Positions 16,180 to 24,545 of a stretch of 64,000 nucleotides of DNA are shown in pieces. The notes under the pieces were generated by a model that saw only the letters and a program-made list of their open reading frames with translations, was not told where the DNA came from and searched no databases. Positions within the stretch are counted from its first letter, which is position 1; each line of letters starts with the position of its first letter. The translations under genes and the position numbers were made by a program. Origin of the DNA: Pseudomonadota bacterium (lineage in GTDB: Bacteria > Pseudomonadota > Gammaproteobacteria > Burkholderiales > Burkholderiaceae_B); the NCBI GenBank assembly GCA_023387815.1, contig JAEWHK010000077.1, forward strand, positions 7,504 to 71,503, in the 5' to 3' direction.

Positions 16180-17097
16180 TCAGGAGCGATGCGCCTCTTT
16201 CAGAAAATCCAGCAGTCGCTGTGCATCCGGTTTCAGATCAACGGAATGACGAACGCCTACATAGAGTGTGCGCTGACTCCAGTCGTCGTCCAGCGGCAAG
16301 GCCTGCAATCCTTTGCCGAGAATTTCCGGGCGCACCGACTCAAGCGGCAACAGGCCGACACCCAGACCTGCTTCAATCATTCGACAGATCGCATCGAAGC
16401 TGCTGACCTGTACTCTGAGTCTGAGTGGTTTACCGGTTGCCAGTGCTGCATCCTGCATGCGTACCTGCAGGGAGCTGCCATCGGCCAGTCCTACAAAATC
16501 ATTATCCAGCACATCTTCAAAGCGAATGGTCTTGCGGCGCCCCAGCGGATGACCGCGAGGTACCAGCACCACAAGCTGGTCATGACGATAGAAATATTTT
16601 TCAATCTGCCCGCTGGGAATATTGTCAGCAAAGATTCCGATATCGATGCGCTCCTGGGTGAGCGCCGTGATGATTTCGTGACTCAGTTTTTCGTCAAGGC
16701 TAAGTCTGATTCCGGGATGCGTGCGCGAGAACGCCGCCAGATCACCGGGAAGAAACTGGATCACAGAAGAGGTATTTGCCCATATGCGTACCTGACCACG
16801 CAAGCCGGCCGAGTAGGCAGTCATGTCCGATGTCAAACGTGATACGGCTGCGATGACCAGCTGGGCATGCTCAACCAGCGCATGGCCGGCAGAGGTCAGT
16901 TCAAGTCCGCGGGCACGACGATTGAAAAGTTCACACCCAATCTGCTTTTCCAGTTCCGATATTCGTTTGCTGAGAGCAGACAAGGTCATATGTGCGTCGT
17001 CCGCCGCTCTCGTCAGATTAAGATAGCGCGCGGCGAGCAGAAACAGTCGCAGTGTATAAGGATCGAAACGCGAAAAATTGACCGGTTCAGAACTCAT
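16180..17097 (-). CDS. LysR-family transcriptional regulator
   Basis: The 305-residue protein has an N-terminal winged helix-turn-helix (about 10-68; LTRAADDAHMTLSALSKRISELEKQIGCELFNR) and a periplasmic-binding-like effector domain from about 95. The order RFDPYTLRLFLLAARYLNLTRAA is usual for the family. It lies upstream of and in the same direction as the CoA-transferase, lyase and Bug genes and may control them in response to the imported acid. Its ATG lies inside the end of the XRE gene (11-bp overlap), so it may be translated together with it. The 186-bp gap to the CoA-transferase would hold its operator; I could not identify a clear T-N11-A site. Confidence 0.9.
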   Translation of the reverse strand: MSSEPVNFSRFDPYTLRLFLLAARYLNLTRAADDAHMTLSALSKRISELEKQIGCELFNRRARGLELTSAGHALVEHAQLVIAAVSRLTSDMTAYSAGLRGQVRIWANTSSVIQFLPGDLAAFSRTHPGIRLSLDEKLSHEIITALTQERIDIGIFADNIPSGQIEKYFYRHDQLVVLVPRGHPLGRRKTIRFEDVLDNDFVGLADGSSLQVRMQDAALATGKPLRLRVQVSSFDAICRMIEAGLGVGLLPLESVRPEILGKGLQALPLDDDWSQRTLYVGVRHSVDLKPDAQRLLDFLKEAHRS

Positions 17098-18058
17098 GGG
17101 CAGACAGTCTCTGGTTCAGTATTTGACGACTGACCTCGTCAACCGGGACATACACCACCAGTCTTTCTCCTGCAACAGGCAGGCTCCACCAATTTGTTTG
17201 CAGCACTTCCATGACGCCAAGGCCCGGATACCGATAGCGCACGATGTGATCGTTTGTTGCGCAAACCTGATTCCTGTTCCAGATATCGACAAACTGGGGT
17301 GATGCTGTCAACAAGCGTTCAAGATAGCGTTCCCAGGCCGGATCGCCCAGGTGACTGGCCATTTGGGCTCGCAGCTTGGCCGCCATATGGGCAACAATGG
17401 ATTCCTGTTCCTGCAAGACCGCTATGACTCGCGGTTCTGTCAGGTTCAAATAAATACAGTTGCGATCTGCACTATCAATGCTGTTCAGGTCACAATCGAT
17501 CATATGACAAAAGGCATTATTGAACGCCACGATGTCAAACTTTGCGTTTTGAAGGATGGCCGGTAGCGGATCGAGCTGGTCCAGAATGGTTTGTATAACA
17601 GTTGGCATTAAACGACAGATTTTGCCGGAGACTTCCGCTGCAGGATGGGCGAGCCCGGCCAGCGTGAAGAGATATCGGGTTTCGGTATCCGAACACTGCA
17701 AGGCTGAAGCCACCGACTGCAGGACTTTCGAGGACACCCGAATGGGTCTGCCCTGCTCCAGCTTTGTGTACCATGTGATTCCAATATCGGCCAGCTGCGC
17801 CACTTCCTCCCGCCGCAGACCCGGCGTGCGCGTGCGTCCGTAGCGAGGCAGCCCAAGCCGGCGCGGATCCAGGCTCTCACGTCGTCTGCGCAGAAAAGTG
17901 CCCAGTTCCAGCGCCCGCTCGGCATGATCCATCGCGCTGCCTTCTGCAGTGTCGGCTATATTGCGTCTTTCATTATCGTCCCTACCAGCAACAGGCATTT
18001 CCCGATCATGACGCGATGTGTGGGTTATAAGCTCGTTATATGAATTCAGGGTCTGCAT
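17087..18058 (-). CDS. XRE-family regulator with MmyB-like ligand domain
   Basis: The 323-residue protein has a helix-turn-helix of the XRE type (about residues 52-115) with GLRREEVAQLADIGITWYTKLEQGR, and a C-terminal MmyB-like ligand-binding domain with FDIVAFNNAF and NLTEPRVIAVLQEQE. This family usually represses a divergent dehydrogenase or exporter gene. Here a DHA2-type MFS gene starts 103 bp away on the other strand, with palindromes between them. The first ATG (18058) has AAGG upstream and gives an unusually long N-terminal arm of about 40 residues; an internal ATG before DHAERALEL would give the standard length. The LysR gene overlaps its 3' end. Confidence 0.88.
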   Translation of the reverse strand: MQTLNSYNELITHTSRHDREMPVAGRDDNERRNIADTAEGSAMDHAERALELGTFLRRRRESLDPRRLGLPRYGRTRTPGLRREEVAQLADIGITWYTKLEQGRPIRVSSKVLQSVASALQCSDTETRYLFTLAGLAHPAAEVSGKICRLMPTVIQTILDQLDPLPAILQNAKFDIVAFNNAFCHMIDCDLNSIDSADRNCIYLNLTEPRVIAVLQEQESIVAHMAAKLRAQMASHLGDPAWERYLERLLTASPQFVDIWNRNQVCATNDHIVRYRYPGLGVMEVLQTNWWSLPVAGERLVVYVPVDEVSRQILNQRLSAHEF

Positions 18059-18083
18059 ATCTCAGCCTTACACTATTTATACC

Positions 18084-18107
18084 AGTCTAACCAGACTCTG
18101 GTACCAG
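18084..18107. promoter_or_regulatory. Palindromic operator candidates between XRE and MFS genes
   Basis: AGTCT-AACC-AGACT (18084-18097) and directly next to it the perfect palindrome CTGGTACCAG (18098-18107) lie in the 103-bp divergent gap. Their position fits binding by the XRE regulator to control both genes. This is inference from symmetry and position. Confidence 0.45.
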
Positions 18108-18161
18108 GATAATCGAATACTCATAATAACGTATCGATGACATTTTCACAGGATTTTTATT

Positions 18162-19598
18162 ATGTCTGACGTTAACCACGACAGAACCCATTTGAGTACA
18201 GCCGGCCTGACCGTCCTGCTTGCGGGCATGTTTTTGCCCCAGATCGATTTTTCCATTGTCAATGTGGCCCTGGATTCCGTCGCACGTTCGCTTCACGCCA
18301 CGGAATATGAGCTTGAACTGATGGTCGCAGTCTACGGCGTCGCTTTTGCGGTTGTGCTGGCCATGGGCGGCAGACTCGGTGACACATTCGGGCGCCGCCG
18401 ACTCTTCAATATCGGCGTATGGTTGTTTGGCATTGCTTCCCTTTTATGCGGTATTGCACCTGTCATGTCTGTGCTGCTACTTGCAAGAACCTTGCAAGGC
18501 GTGGCCGCCGCGCTTCTTGTACCCCAGATACTGGCAACAATTCACGTGTGCCTTCACGGCCATGCGCATTCCCGTGCCATCGGACTGTACAGTTCCATTG
18601 GCGGATTATCTTTTATCATTGGCCAGGTACTGGGCGGCTTTCTGGTTCATGCCAATATTGCAGGAACCGAGTGGCGCAGCGTGTTTCTGATCAATCTGCC
18701 CATCTGCGCGGCCATATTGATCTTTTCTTCGCGTCATATCCCTGAAACGCGCAGGCAGCATCCGGCAGGTATCGATGTCCCCGGCACATTGCTGCTGGCC
18801 CTTTTGATTCTTTCTATACTGCTACCGGTTGCACTTGGGCCGACATTGAATTGGAACTGGATGTGCGTCGCCGCGCTGCTTCTTTCGATTCCCCTGACCC
18901 TGGCACTCTGGATAACAGAAGTCCGTCAGGAGCGACGGGGTCTGTTGCCGCTGCTCCCCCCTGCCCTGGTCCGACTGCCCAGTGTGCGTTTCAGCTTTGC
19001 AATGGCAATCCTGTTTTTCTCATGCTGGAGCGGCTTCATGTTTGTCTTTGCGCTGACGCTGCAGGCGGGGGCAGGATTGACGCCTGCCCAATCCGGCTAC
19101 TCCTTCATCGCGCTGGGATTTGCTTTTTTTGTGGGATCGTTGCTCAGTACGCGCGTAGCAGCACGTATCGGCCTGCTCCCGACACTTATTTTTGGATGCA
19201 TCCTGACCATGCCGGGCCTGGTGCTATTGCTTTGGGTTCTGCATCAGGTCTGGCCCGCCATCACTCTTCTTACTCTGACCATTCCTTCATTCCTGATTGG
19301 TATTGGTCAGGCGTTCATCGTTGGTGCCTTCTATCGTTTTGGCATGTCGCAGATTCCGGCCGAACAGGCAGGAGCAGGCAGCGCGATGCTATCGACCATA
19401 CAGCAGGCCTCACTGGGGTTCGGTCCTGCACTACTGGGCGCGGTATTTTCTCAGACTCTGCTGCGCGGGCATGATTATCAGCGGGCGTTCAACGCCAGCA
19501 TCCATCTTGAGATCAGCCTGCTGGCAATTCTGATGGCCCTTGCTGTCTGGTACTTTTTTCGACTGCGCTCGCGCAGAAACATGACATATGCCGTTTGA
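18162..19598 (+). CDS. MFS exporter of the DHA2 (EmrB/QacA) family
   Basis: The 478-residue protein has about fourteen hydrophobic segments, as in the DHA2 drug:proton antiporters. The first helix contains MFLPQIDFSIVNVAL (a D-x-x-I-V-N-V-A-L signature of this family) and motif A reads GGRLGDTFGRRRLF. A motif C-like stretch (FIIGQVLGGFLV) is in the fifth helix. No EmrA-type membrane-fusion partner is adjacent, so it may work alone in the inner membrane. AGGA lies before the ATG. Control by the divergent XRE gene is likely. Confidence 0.9.
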   Translation: MSDVNHDRTHLSTAGLTVLLAGMFLPQIDFSIVNVALDSVARSLHATEYELELMVAVYGVAFAVVLAMGGRLGDTFGRRRLFNIGVWLFGIASLLCGIAPVMSVLLLARTLQGVAAALLVPQILATIHVCLHGHAHSRAIGLYSSIGGLSFIIGQVLGGFLVHANIAGTEWRSVFLINLPICAAILIFSSRHIPETRRQHPAGIDVPGTLLLALLILSILLPVALGPTLNWNWMCVAALLLSIPLTLALWITEVRQERRGLLPLLPPALVRLPSVRFSFAMAILFFSCWSGFMFVFALTLQAGAGLTPAQSGYSFIALGFAFFVGSLLSTRVAARIGLLPTLIFGCILTMPGLVLLLWVLHQVWPAITLLTLTIPSFLIGIGQAFIVGAFYRFGMSQIPAEQAGAGSAMLSTIQQASLGFGPALLGAVFSQTLLRGHDYQRAFNASIHLEISLLAILMALAVWYFFRLRSRRNMTYAV

Positions 19599-19613
19599 CA
19601 ACAGTTGAACGGC

Positions 19614-19663
19614 AGCAATTGCCTGACAACACGCCATTCTCTGGCATTCCACAGGCAATTGCT
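19614..19663. repeat. Perfect 12-bp inverted repeat with nested hairpin
   Basis: AGCAATTGCCTG (19614-19625) and CAGGCAATTGCT (19652-19663) are perfect inverted arms around a 26-nt loop, which itself contains GCCA/TGGC. It lies 16 bp after the MFS stop and before the DMT gene. It has no T-run. It may be an RNA 3'-end structure or an attenuator between the two genes. Confidence 0.5.
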
Positions 19664-19743
19664 CTACCATAGAGTGCAGGACTTCCCCCAAAACCTGCGC
19701 CAGCCCGACTGTAAAGCGCCCTGGCGTGCCCCATGCCCATCAA

Positions 19744-20658
19744 ATGAATCAAGCAACATCGCCCGTTTCCAGCCCCTTGCCCGGAATCATTTCTTTATTG
19801 GTGGCGATGTCGGTTCTGTCTACACTGGATGCGACCGGCAAGTGGCTGATGACGGTGGGTGTTCCCCTGCTATTACTATGCTGGGTGCGATATTCCGTCC
19901 ATCTGATTCTGGTGATGTCAATTGTGATACCCGCCAAAGGCTGGCAAATCCTCAAGACCAAAAAGCCTTTTGAGCAGCTGCTGCGCGGCGTATTCATGCT
20001 CTCTTCCACCATGGTGTTTTTTACGACTCTGCGTTATCTGCCTCAGGCGCAGGCCACAGCAATCAACTTTATTGCACCCTTGATACTGCTGGCGGTGGCG
20101 CCATGGATATTGAAGGAAAAGGCCATGCTGTCGCGCTGGATTGCAGCACTCATCGGGTTTGCGGGTATTGTGATTGTGATACGACCGTCTGGCGGCCTGG
20201 ATCCGACTGGTGTTTTTTTCGGATTGTCTAACGCAGTGATTTTTTCCATGCAATTTATCGCCAACCGGCGACTGGCCGGCGACAATCCTCTTACGACTGT
20301 CATATGGAGTGGCTTTTTTGGTACGGTAGTGCTGACGGTCTATACACTGTTTACGCTGGATGAAGTCCTGGAGGTCATGGCCGTTCTGGACATCAAACAA
20401 TGGCTGTTGCTTTTGTCTACCGGTGTCACCGGCGGCGTGGGCCACCTGTTGCAGATTCAGGCCTATCGCCATGCGCCCGCTTCCTTATTGTCACCCTTTG
20501 TATATCTACAGATTATCAGCGCGACAGCCCTTGGATGGCTGGTGTGGAATCAGTTTCCCGATGCGGTCACCTGGCTGGGCATTGGCATCATTTGTGCCAG
20601 CGGAATCGGCATTACACTCTATGAATTGCGCGCGCGACCCGTCGTAGTTGCCGCGTAA
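19744..20658 (+). CDS. DMT-superfamily transporter (EamA domains)
   Basis: The 304-residue protein has ten hydrophobic segments arranged as two EamA repeats. LRGVFMLSSTMVFFTTLRYLP and QAQATAINFIAPLILLAVAP in the first repeat and the corresponding APASLLSPFVYLQIISATALGWL in the second are family typical. Such carriers export amino acids, nucleosides or other metabolites across the inner membrane. The ATG at 19744 is chosen over one 18 bp upstream because it gives a conventional N-terminus; neither has a good ribosome site. It converges with the MgtC gene with only 7 bp between the stops. Confidence 0.88.
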   Translation: MNQATSPVSSPLPGIISLLVAMSVLSTLDATGKWLMTVGVPLLLLCWVRYSVHLILVMSIVIPAKGWQILKTKKPFEQLLRGVFMLSSTMVFFTTLRYLPQAQATAINFIAPLILLAVAPWILKEKAMLSRWIAALIGFAGIVIVIRPSGGLDPTGVFFGLSNAVIFSMQFIANRRLAGDNPLTTVIWSGFFGTVVLTVYTLFTLDEVLEVMAVLDIKQWLLLLSTGVTGGVGHLLQIQAYRHAPASLLSPFVYLQIISATALGWLVWNQFPDAVTWLGIGIICASGIGITLYELRARPVVVAA

Positions 20659-20665
20659 TGACGCA

Positions 20666-21370
20666 TTACCAGGACTCCGGATCGATCTCTTCTTCTGAAT
20701 CCATTTCCATCACGGATTCGATTCCTGGCAATTCCTTGAACTTCTTGCGAATCAGAACGTATTCCTGCACGGACATTCGCGAGAAGACGATATACAGCTG
20801 ATCAAAATCGTCATCATCGGATGGCTGGAGAATGAATTGCTTGACACGATTTGCACTCACACCCAGCGCACTATTGAAACTGCCCAGCGTAATACTCCCT
20901 CGCTTTACCCTGAGGGTGACATGACGTCGGCGATGATAAGCAATAAAGCGCTTCTCCAGTGGCTTTACTCCTGCCAGAATCAGCAAAATGATAATGGTTG
21001 CAGCGATGGATGGCGTATAAAGCCCCCCGCCTACAGCCAGACCGACGCCGGCAACTGACCAGACACTTGCCGCTGTGGTCAGGCCGCGAATCACTTCACC
21101 GCGAGCCAGAATGGCACCGGCACCCAGAAAACCAATACCCGAAACAACCTGTGCGGCAACCCGGGAAGGATCAAGCGAAATGTGCGACCCATTCTGTGCA
21201 TCTGCAAAGCCATGAATGGAAACGATCATGACCAGCGCGGAACCCACGCAAACCAGCATATGCGTTCGCAAACCGGCCGCCCAGGAGAGCCTCTCCCGTT
21301 CAAAGCCAATCACACTTCCCAGCAATGCAGACATGACCAGACGACCCACCAATTCCAGATCCAACGACAT
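20666..21370 (-). CDS. MgtC/SapB-family membrane protein
   Basis: The 234-residue protein has four to five hydrophobic segments in the first 140 residues, with the MgtC core RLVMSALLGSVIGFERE, GLRTHMLVCVGSAL and GIGFLGAGAI. A soluble C-terminal domain follows, ending in a very acidic stretch (EMDSEEEIDPE). MgtC proteins act in magnesium-limited growth and inhibit the F-type ATP synthase in Salmonella; many environmental members have unknown roles. The gene is single, with a 304-bp divergent gap to cysK. Confidence 0.88.
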   Translation of the reverse strand: MSLDLELVGRLVMSALLGSVIGFERERLSWAAGLRTHMLVCVGSALVMIVSIHGFADAQNGSHISLDPSRVAAQVVSGIGFLGAGAILARGEVIRGLTTAASVWSVAGVGLAVGGGLYTPSIAATIIILLILAGVKPLEKRFIAYHRRRHVTLRVKRGSITLGSFNSALGVSANRVKQFILQPSDDDDFDQLYIVFSRMSVQEYVLIRKKFKELPGIESVMEMDSEEEIDPESW

Positions 21371-21674
21371 CTTTCGATTCCTTTATAGGTAATTCGCGGT
21401 GGGCCCGGCAAGCCGAACCACCATTGATCGATCCCCTGATGTTGCCGTGTGGCGGGCTTCATTGGCAGCAAATACCCGCAATATTCGCGTTATGAAGTCA
21501 ACACTATTATTTCAATTGAGTATATCAGCGTCATTGTATTCGTCAATATCAGTCTTTTCCTCACCCGTTCAGATTGAACAACGCAAACAAAGTCAATGTC
21601 CCGCAAACCTGTTCCTTGCGCGCAATGGCTCTGTGCTATATTTTTCTCTTTTCTCACCAGAACAGATACTGCTC
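21371..21674. other. Divergent gap mgtC-type gene / cysK with an extended -10
   Basis: For cysK, TGC followed by TATATT (21637-21642) is an extended -10 and TTGCGC (21616-21621) a possible -35 at 15 nt. The in-frame open stretch upstream of the cysK ATG is not coding by its composition. No other feature is seen. Confidence 0.35.
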
Positions 21675-22592
21675 ATGAAAGCTTCTTCCGTACTCGACAC
21701 AATTGGCCATACTCCCCATATCCGCTTTTCCCGCATGTTTCCTGGCACTCAGGAAGTCTGGATCAAGGCAGAGCGCTTCAATCCTGGCGGTTCACTTAAA
21801 GATCGCGCTGCCCTGTCCATGATCGAAGAGGCAGAAAAGGCAGGTACCCTCAAGCCAGGCGCCACAATTATCGAACCCACCTCTGGCAACACGGGTGTGG
21901 GTCTGGCCATGGTCGCCGCCATCAAGGGATATAAGCTTATTCTGGTCATGCCTGAAAGCATGAGTATCGAGCGCCGCAGACTCATGAGCGCCTACGGGGC
22001 CAAATTCGATCTTACGCCTAAAGAAAAAGGGATGAAAGGCGCCATTGCCCGGGCCGAAGAACTGGCATCTCAGACGCCCGGCGCATGGATCCCCCAGCAG
22101 TTCGAAAATCCGGCAAATCCCCTGGTCCATGCGCAACGCACGGCTGCTGAAATTATCGAAGACTTTCCGGAAGGTCTGGACTATCTCATCACTGCCGTGG
22201 GCACGGGTGGTCATATTACGGGTATTGCACGTACGCTCAAGGAAAAATGGCCTGCGATCAAGGTGCTTGCCGTCGAGCCTGCCGCCTCTGCAGTGATTGC
22301 GGGTGGCGAACCTGGCCCACACTCACTTCAGGGTATTGGCGCGGGCTTTATTCCAGCAAACCTGGATATGAGTCTGCTGGATGGAACTATCTCCGTGGAA
22401 GTGCCAGAGTCCCTGGACTTTGCGCGCCGCGCCGCTACCCAGGAAGGTCTGCTGGTCGGAATCAGCAGCGGCGCCACGCTGGCAGCCATAGCAAAAACCC
22501 TGCCTGATCTGCCTGCGGACGCAAAAATTCTGGGAATAAACTACGATACCGGAGAACGTTACCTGTCGGTCAGGGACTTTTTGCCGGAGTAA
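21675..22592 (+). CDS. cysK: Cysteine synthase A (O-acetylserine sulfhydrylase)
   Basis: The 305-residue fold-II PLP enzyme makes L-cysteine from O-acetylserine and sulfide. FNPGGSLKDRAAL carries the PLP lysine, EPTSGNTGVGLA the substrate carboxylate loop, GTGGHITG the phosphate-binding glycines, and VGISSGA the cofactor N1 serine. The start at 21675 matches the family N-terminus (DTIGHTPHIRF); a longer in-frame opening from 21399 is not supported. A second cysteine synthase of the CysM type is at 46.7-47.6 kb. An exported lyase-like gene follows 51 bp downstream. Confidence 0.9.
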   Translation: MKASSVLDTIGHTPHIRFSRMFPGTQEVWIKAERFNPGGSLKDRAALSMIEEAEKAGTLKPGATIIEPTSGNTGVGLAMVAAIKGYKLILVMPESMSIERRRLMSAYGAKFDLTPKEKGMKGAIARAEELASQTPGAWIPQQFENPANPLVHAQRTAAEIIEDFPEGLDYLITAVGTGGHITGIARTLKEKWPAIKVLAVEPAASAVIAGGEPGPHSLQGIGAGFIPANLDMSLLDGTISVEVPESLDFARRAATQEGLLVGISSGATLAAIAKTLPDLPADAKILGINYDTGERYLSVRDFLPE

Positions 22593-22643
22593 GTAAACCC
22601 TCCGATACCATTCGGCTTTAACAACAATCAGGAGACAAAAACC

Positions 22644-24341
22644 GTGAACCATCCCTTATTTCGATTGAAACCCCAGGTGCTGGCGCTTATTGTCATGGGC
22701 GCCACCGCTGGTGTCGCACAGGCTGCCAATACAGGCGAAATGGCCTGCAAAACAACCGCGGAATGCGAGCAGCAGGCGGCCAAGGCCGGCGCCATTGCGA
22801 AACCGACATCGAGCAAATCAACCAGCAAGAACGACGAGAAAGAAGATCAGTTTTACTGGCTCGGCAAGATCAACAAGGCCTCTGCCGTGATGCTCACCGA
22901 AGAAAAAATTGTGACTCCTGAAATGGGCGCCAAGCTCGCAAACGGGGTTGCCTATTCGCTGGATCAATCAGAGAAATCAGACGGCAAGCGTCCCAAGGAC
23001 GTCCTGCAGATCGAAAAGATCATTACAGACGAAATTGGTCCTGATGCCTCGTTGATCCATACCGGACGCAGTCGCCAGGATATGTACGCGACCTTCCGCA
23101 TGGCCAAATTGCGCAATCAGGTGCTGGACTACTCGGATGCCCTGAATTCCTTGCGGGCTGAGCTGCTCAAGGTGGCCAGTAAAAACATCAATACAATTGT
23201 GCCTGCCTATACCAATGGCGTGCAGGCCATGCCGATCAGCTACGCCCATTACCTGCTGGCATACGAAGCCTCTTTCGCGCGCGATGCCCAGCGGATTCAC
23301 GAACTCTATAAACGGATGAATCTTTCTGCCATGGGCACAGCTGTTCTTGCCAACTCAAGCTGGCCGCTGAATCGCAAGCGCATGGCCGAACTACTGGGTT
23401 TCGACGGAATCATTGAAAACTCGCTGGACTCCAGTCAGGTATCGCCCTCGGATATCGGACTGGAAGCAAGCGGCATCCCCTCTTCCACCGCCATTCGTCT
23501 GGGTGCATTGCTTGGCGATATCCATACGCAATATCATCAGACCCGTCCATGGCTGCTGCTGGATGAAGGCAGCACATACACAAGTAGTGCCATGCCGCAG
23601 AAGCGAAACCCTGGCGTGATCATGCGTGCACGTGAAGCGGCGTCCAATGTGGTCGGTCTGGCTCAAACCGTGATTTTCCGTGCTCACAATGTGACAACCG
23701 GGATGACGGACTATAAGTCGCCGGCTGACGATCTGGGGCTTTTCCCGCAGGCCATCAAGATGATCGACAGCATGAATACGGTCACGAAGGCACTTACTGT
23801 CAACCCCAAGCGCTCTCTGGAAGAGCTTGAAGACGACTGGACCACGTCCATGGAGCTGGCAGAGGCGCTGCAAAAGGAACATAAGATCCCCTTTCGCGTG
23901 GGTCATAGCTTCGCTTCGCAGATTGTGACCGAAGCCAGAAGCAACGGATTCAAGCCCAAAGACTTCCCGTACGAAAAAGCAGTTGAGCTATATACCAAGG
24001 CATTGCAAAAATACAAGCTGCCTGAAGAAAAACTGCCTATCAACGAAGCTCACTTTCGCGAAGTGCTTTCGCCTGAATTCATGGTTAAAACGCGCGTTGG
24101 TATCGGAGGTCCACAGCCGGCAGAAGTCGAACGTATGCTGACGGAGAGTCAGAAACGCCTAAGCGACGACGAAGCGTGGATGACATCCACGCGCGACAAA
24201 CTTGCCAAGGCAGATCAGGCCCTGGATGACGCATTCAATAAACTGAAGGATTCCGATAAAGGCAAGACTGACGAGCCAAAATCGTCTACAGATGATAAGC
24301 AGAAACCTGCTAATCAGCAGTCAAAAAAATCGGAAGGCTAA
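22644..24341 (+). CDS. Exported argininosuccinate-lyase-like protein
   Basis: The 565-residue protein starts with GTG (22644) behind CAGGAGA. Residues 1-27 form a signal peptide ending in AQA, so it should be periplasmic, which is unusual for the aspartase/fumarase superfamily. The three conserved regions can be followed: HTGRSRQD (139-146), YTNGVQAMP (189-197) and SSAMPQKRNP (314-323, the mobile loop with the catalytic serine). In argininosuccinate lyases the second region reads THxQ; here the histidine is N191. A hydrophilic Lys/Asp/Ser tail follows from about 520. It may be a C-N lyase with a new mechanism, or a binding protein. It follows cysK in the same direction and is closed by a terminator. 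Confidence 0.82.
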   Translation: MNHPLFRLKPQVLALIVMGATAGVAQAANTGEMACKTTAECEQQAAKAGAIAKPTSSKSTSKNDEKEDQFYWLGKINKASAVMLTEEKIVTPEMGAKLANGVAYSLDQSEKSDGKRPKDVLQIEKIITDEIGPDASLIHTGRSRQDMYATFRMAKLRNQVLDYSDALNSLRAELLKVASKNINTIVPAYTNGVQAMPISYAHYLLAYEASFARDAQRIHELYKRMNLSAMGTAVLANSSWPLNRKRMAELLGFDGIIENSLDSSQVSPSDIGLEASGIPSSTAIRLGALLGDIHTQYHQTRPWLLLDEGSTYTSSAMPQKRNPGVIMRAREAASNVVGLAQTVIFRAHNVTTGMTDYKSPADDLGLFPQAIKMIDSMNTVTKALTVNPKRSLEELEDDWTTSMELAEALQKEHKIPFRVGHSFASQIVTEARSNGFKPKDFPYEKAVELYTKALQKYKLPEEKLPINEAHFREVLSPEFMVKTRVGIGGPQPAEVERMLTESQKRLSDDEAWMTSTRDKLAKADQALDDAFNKLKDSDKGKTDEPKSSTDDKQKPANQQSKKSEG

Positions 24342-24406
24342 TGAGCGAGTAATGACTTCGTTACCGTAACTTGCTCGCTAAGGCAAATGAAGTAAATAAT
24401 GCAAAT

Positions 24407-24446
24407 AAAAATAGCGCCTCCGATAATTTGAAGGCGCTATTTTTTG
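24407..24446. terminator. Intrinsic terminator after the lyase-like gene
   Basis: AATAGCGCC (24410-24418) and GGCGCTATT (24433-24441) form a 9-bp stem, followed by a T-run on the plus strand and preceded by an A-run, so it can work in both directions between the convergent lyase-like and porin genes. Confidence 0.85.
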
Positions 24447-24451
24447 TCTGT

Positions 24452-24511
24452 GGAAACTGCCACAACGAGTGAATTACCCTTGAAAATTCACGTTCGCAAT
24501 GGACAGTTTCC
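24452..24511. repeat. Two nested inverted repeats behind the porin gene
   Basis: GGAAACTG (24452-24459) pairs with CAGTTTCC (24504-24511), and inside them GTGAATT (24469-24475) pairs with AATTCAC (24485-24491). A further GGCGA/TCGCC hairpin lies at 24518-24533, close to the porin stop. They probably fold in the 3' end of the porin transcript. Confidence 0.5.
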
Positions 24512-24545
24512 TTTTCAGGCGAGAGAAATCGCCCACTCAGACCAA

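Noticed and set aside
21399..21674. 92-residue N-terminal extension of CysK
   Set aside because: It is not similar to any cysteine synthase and covers the probable promoter.
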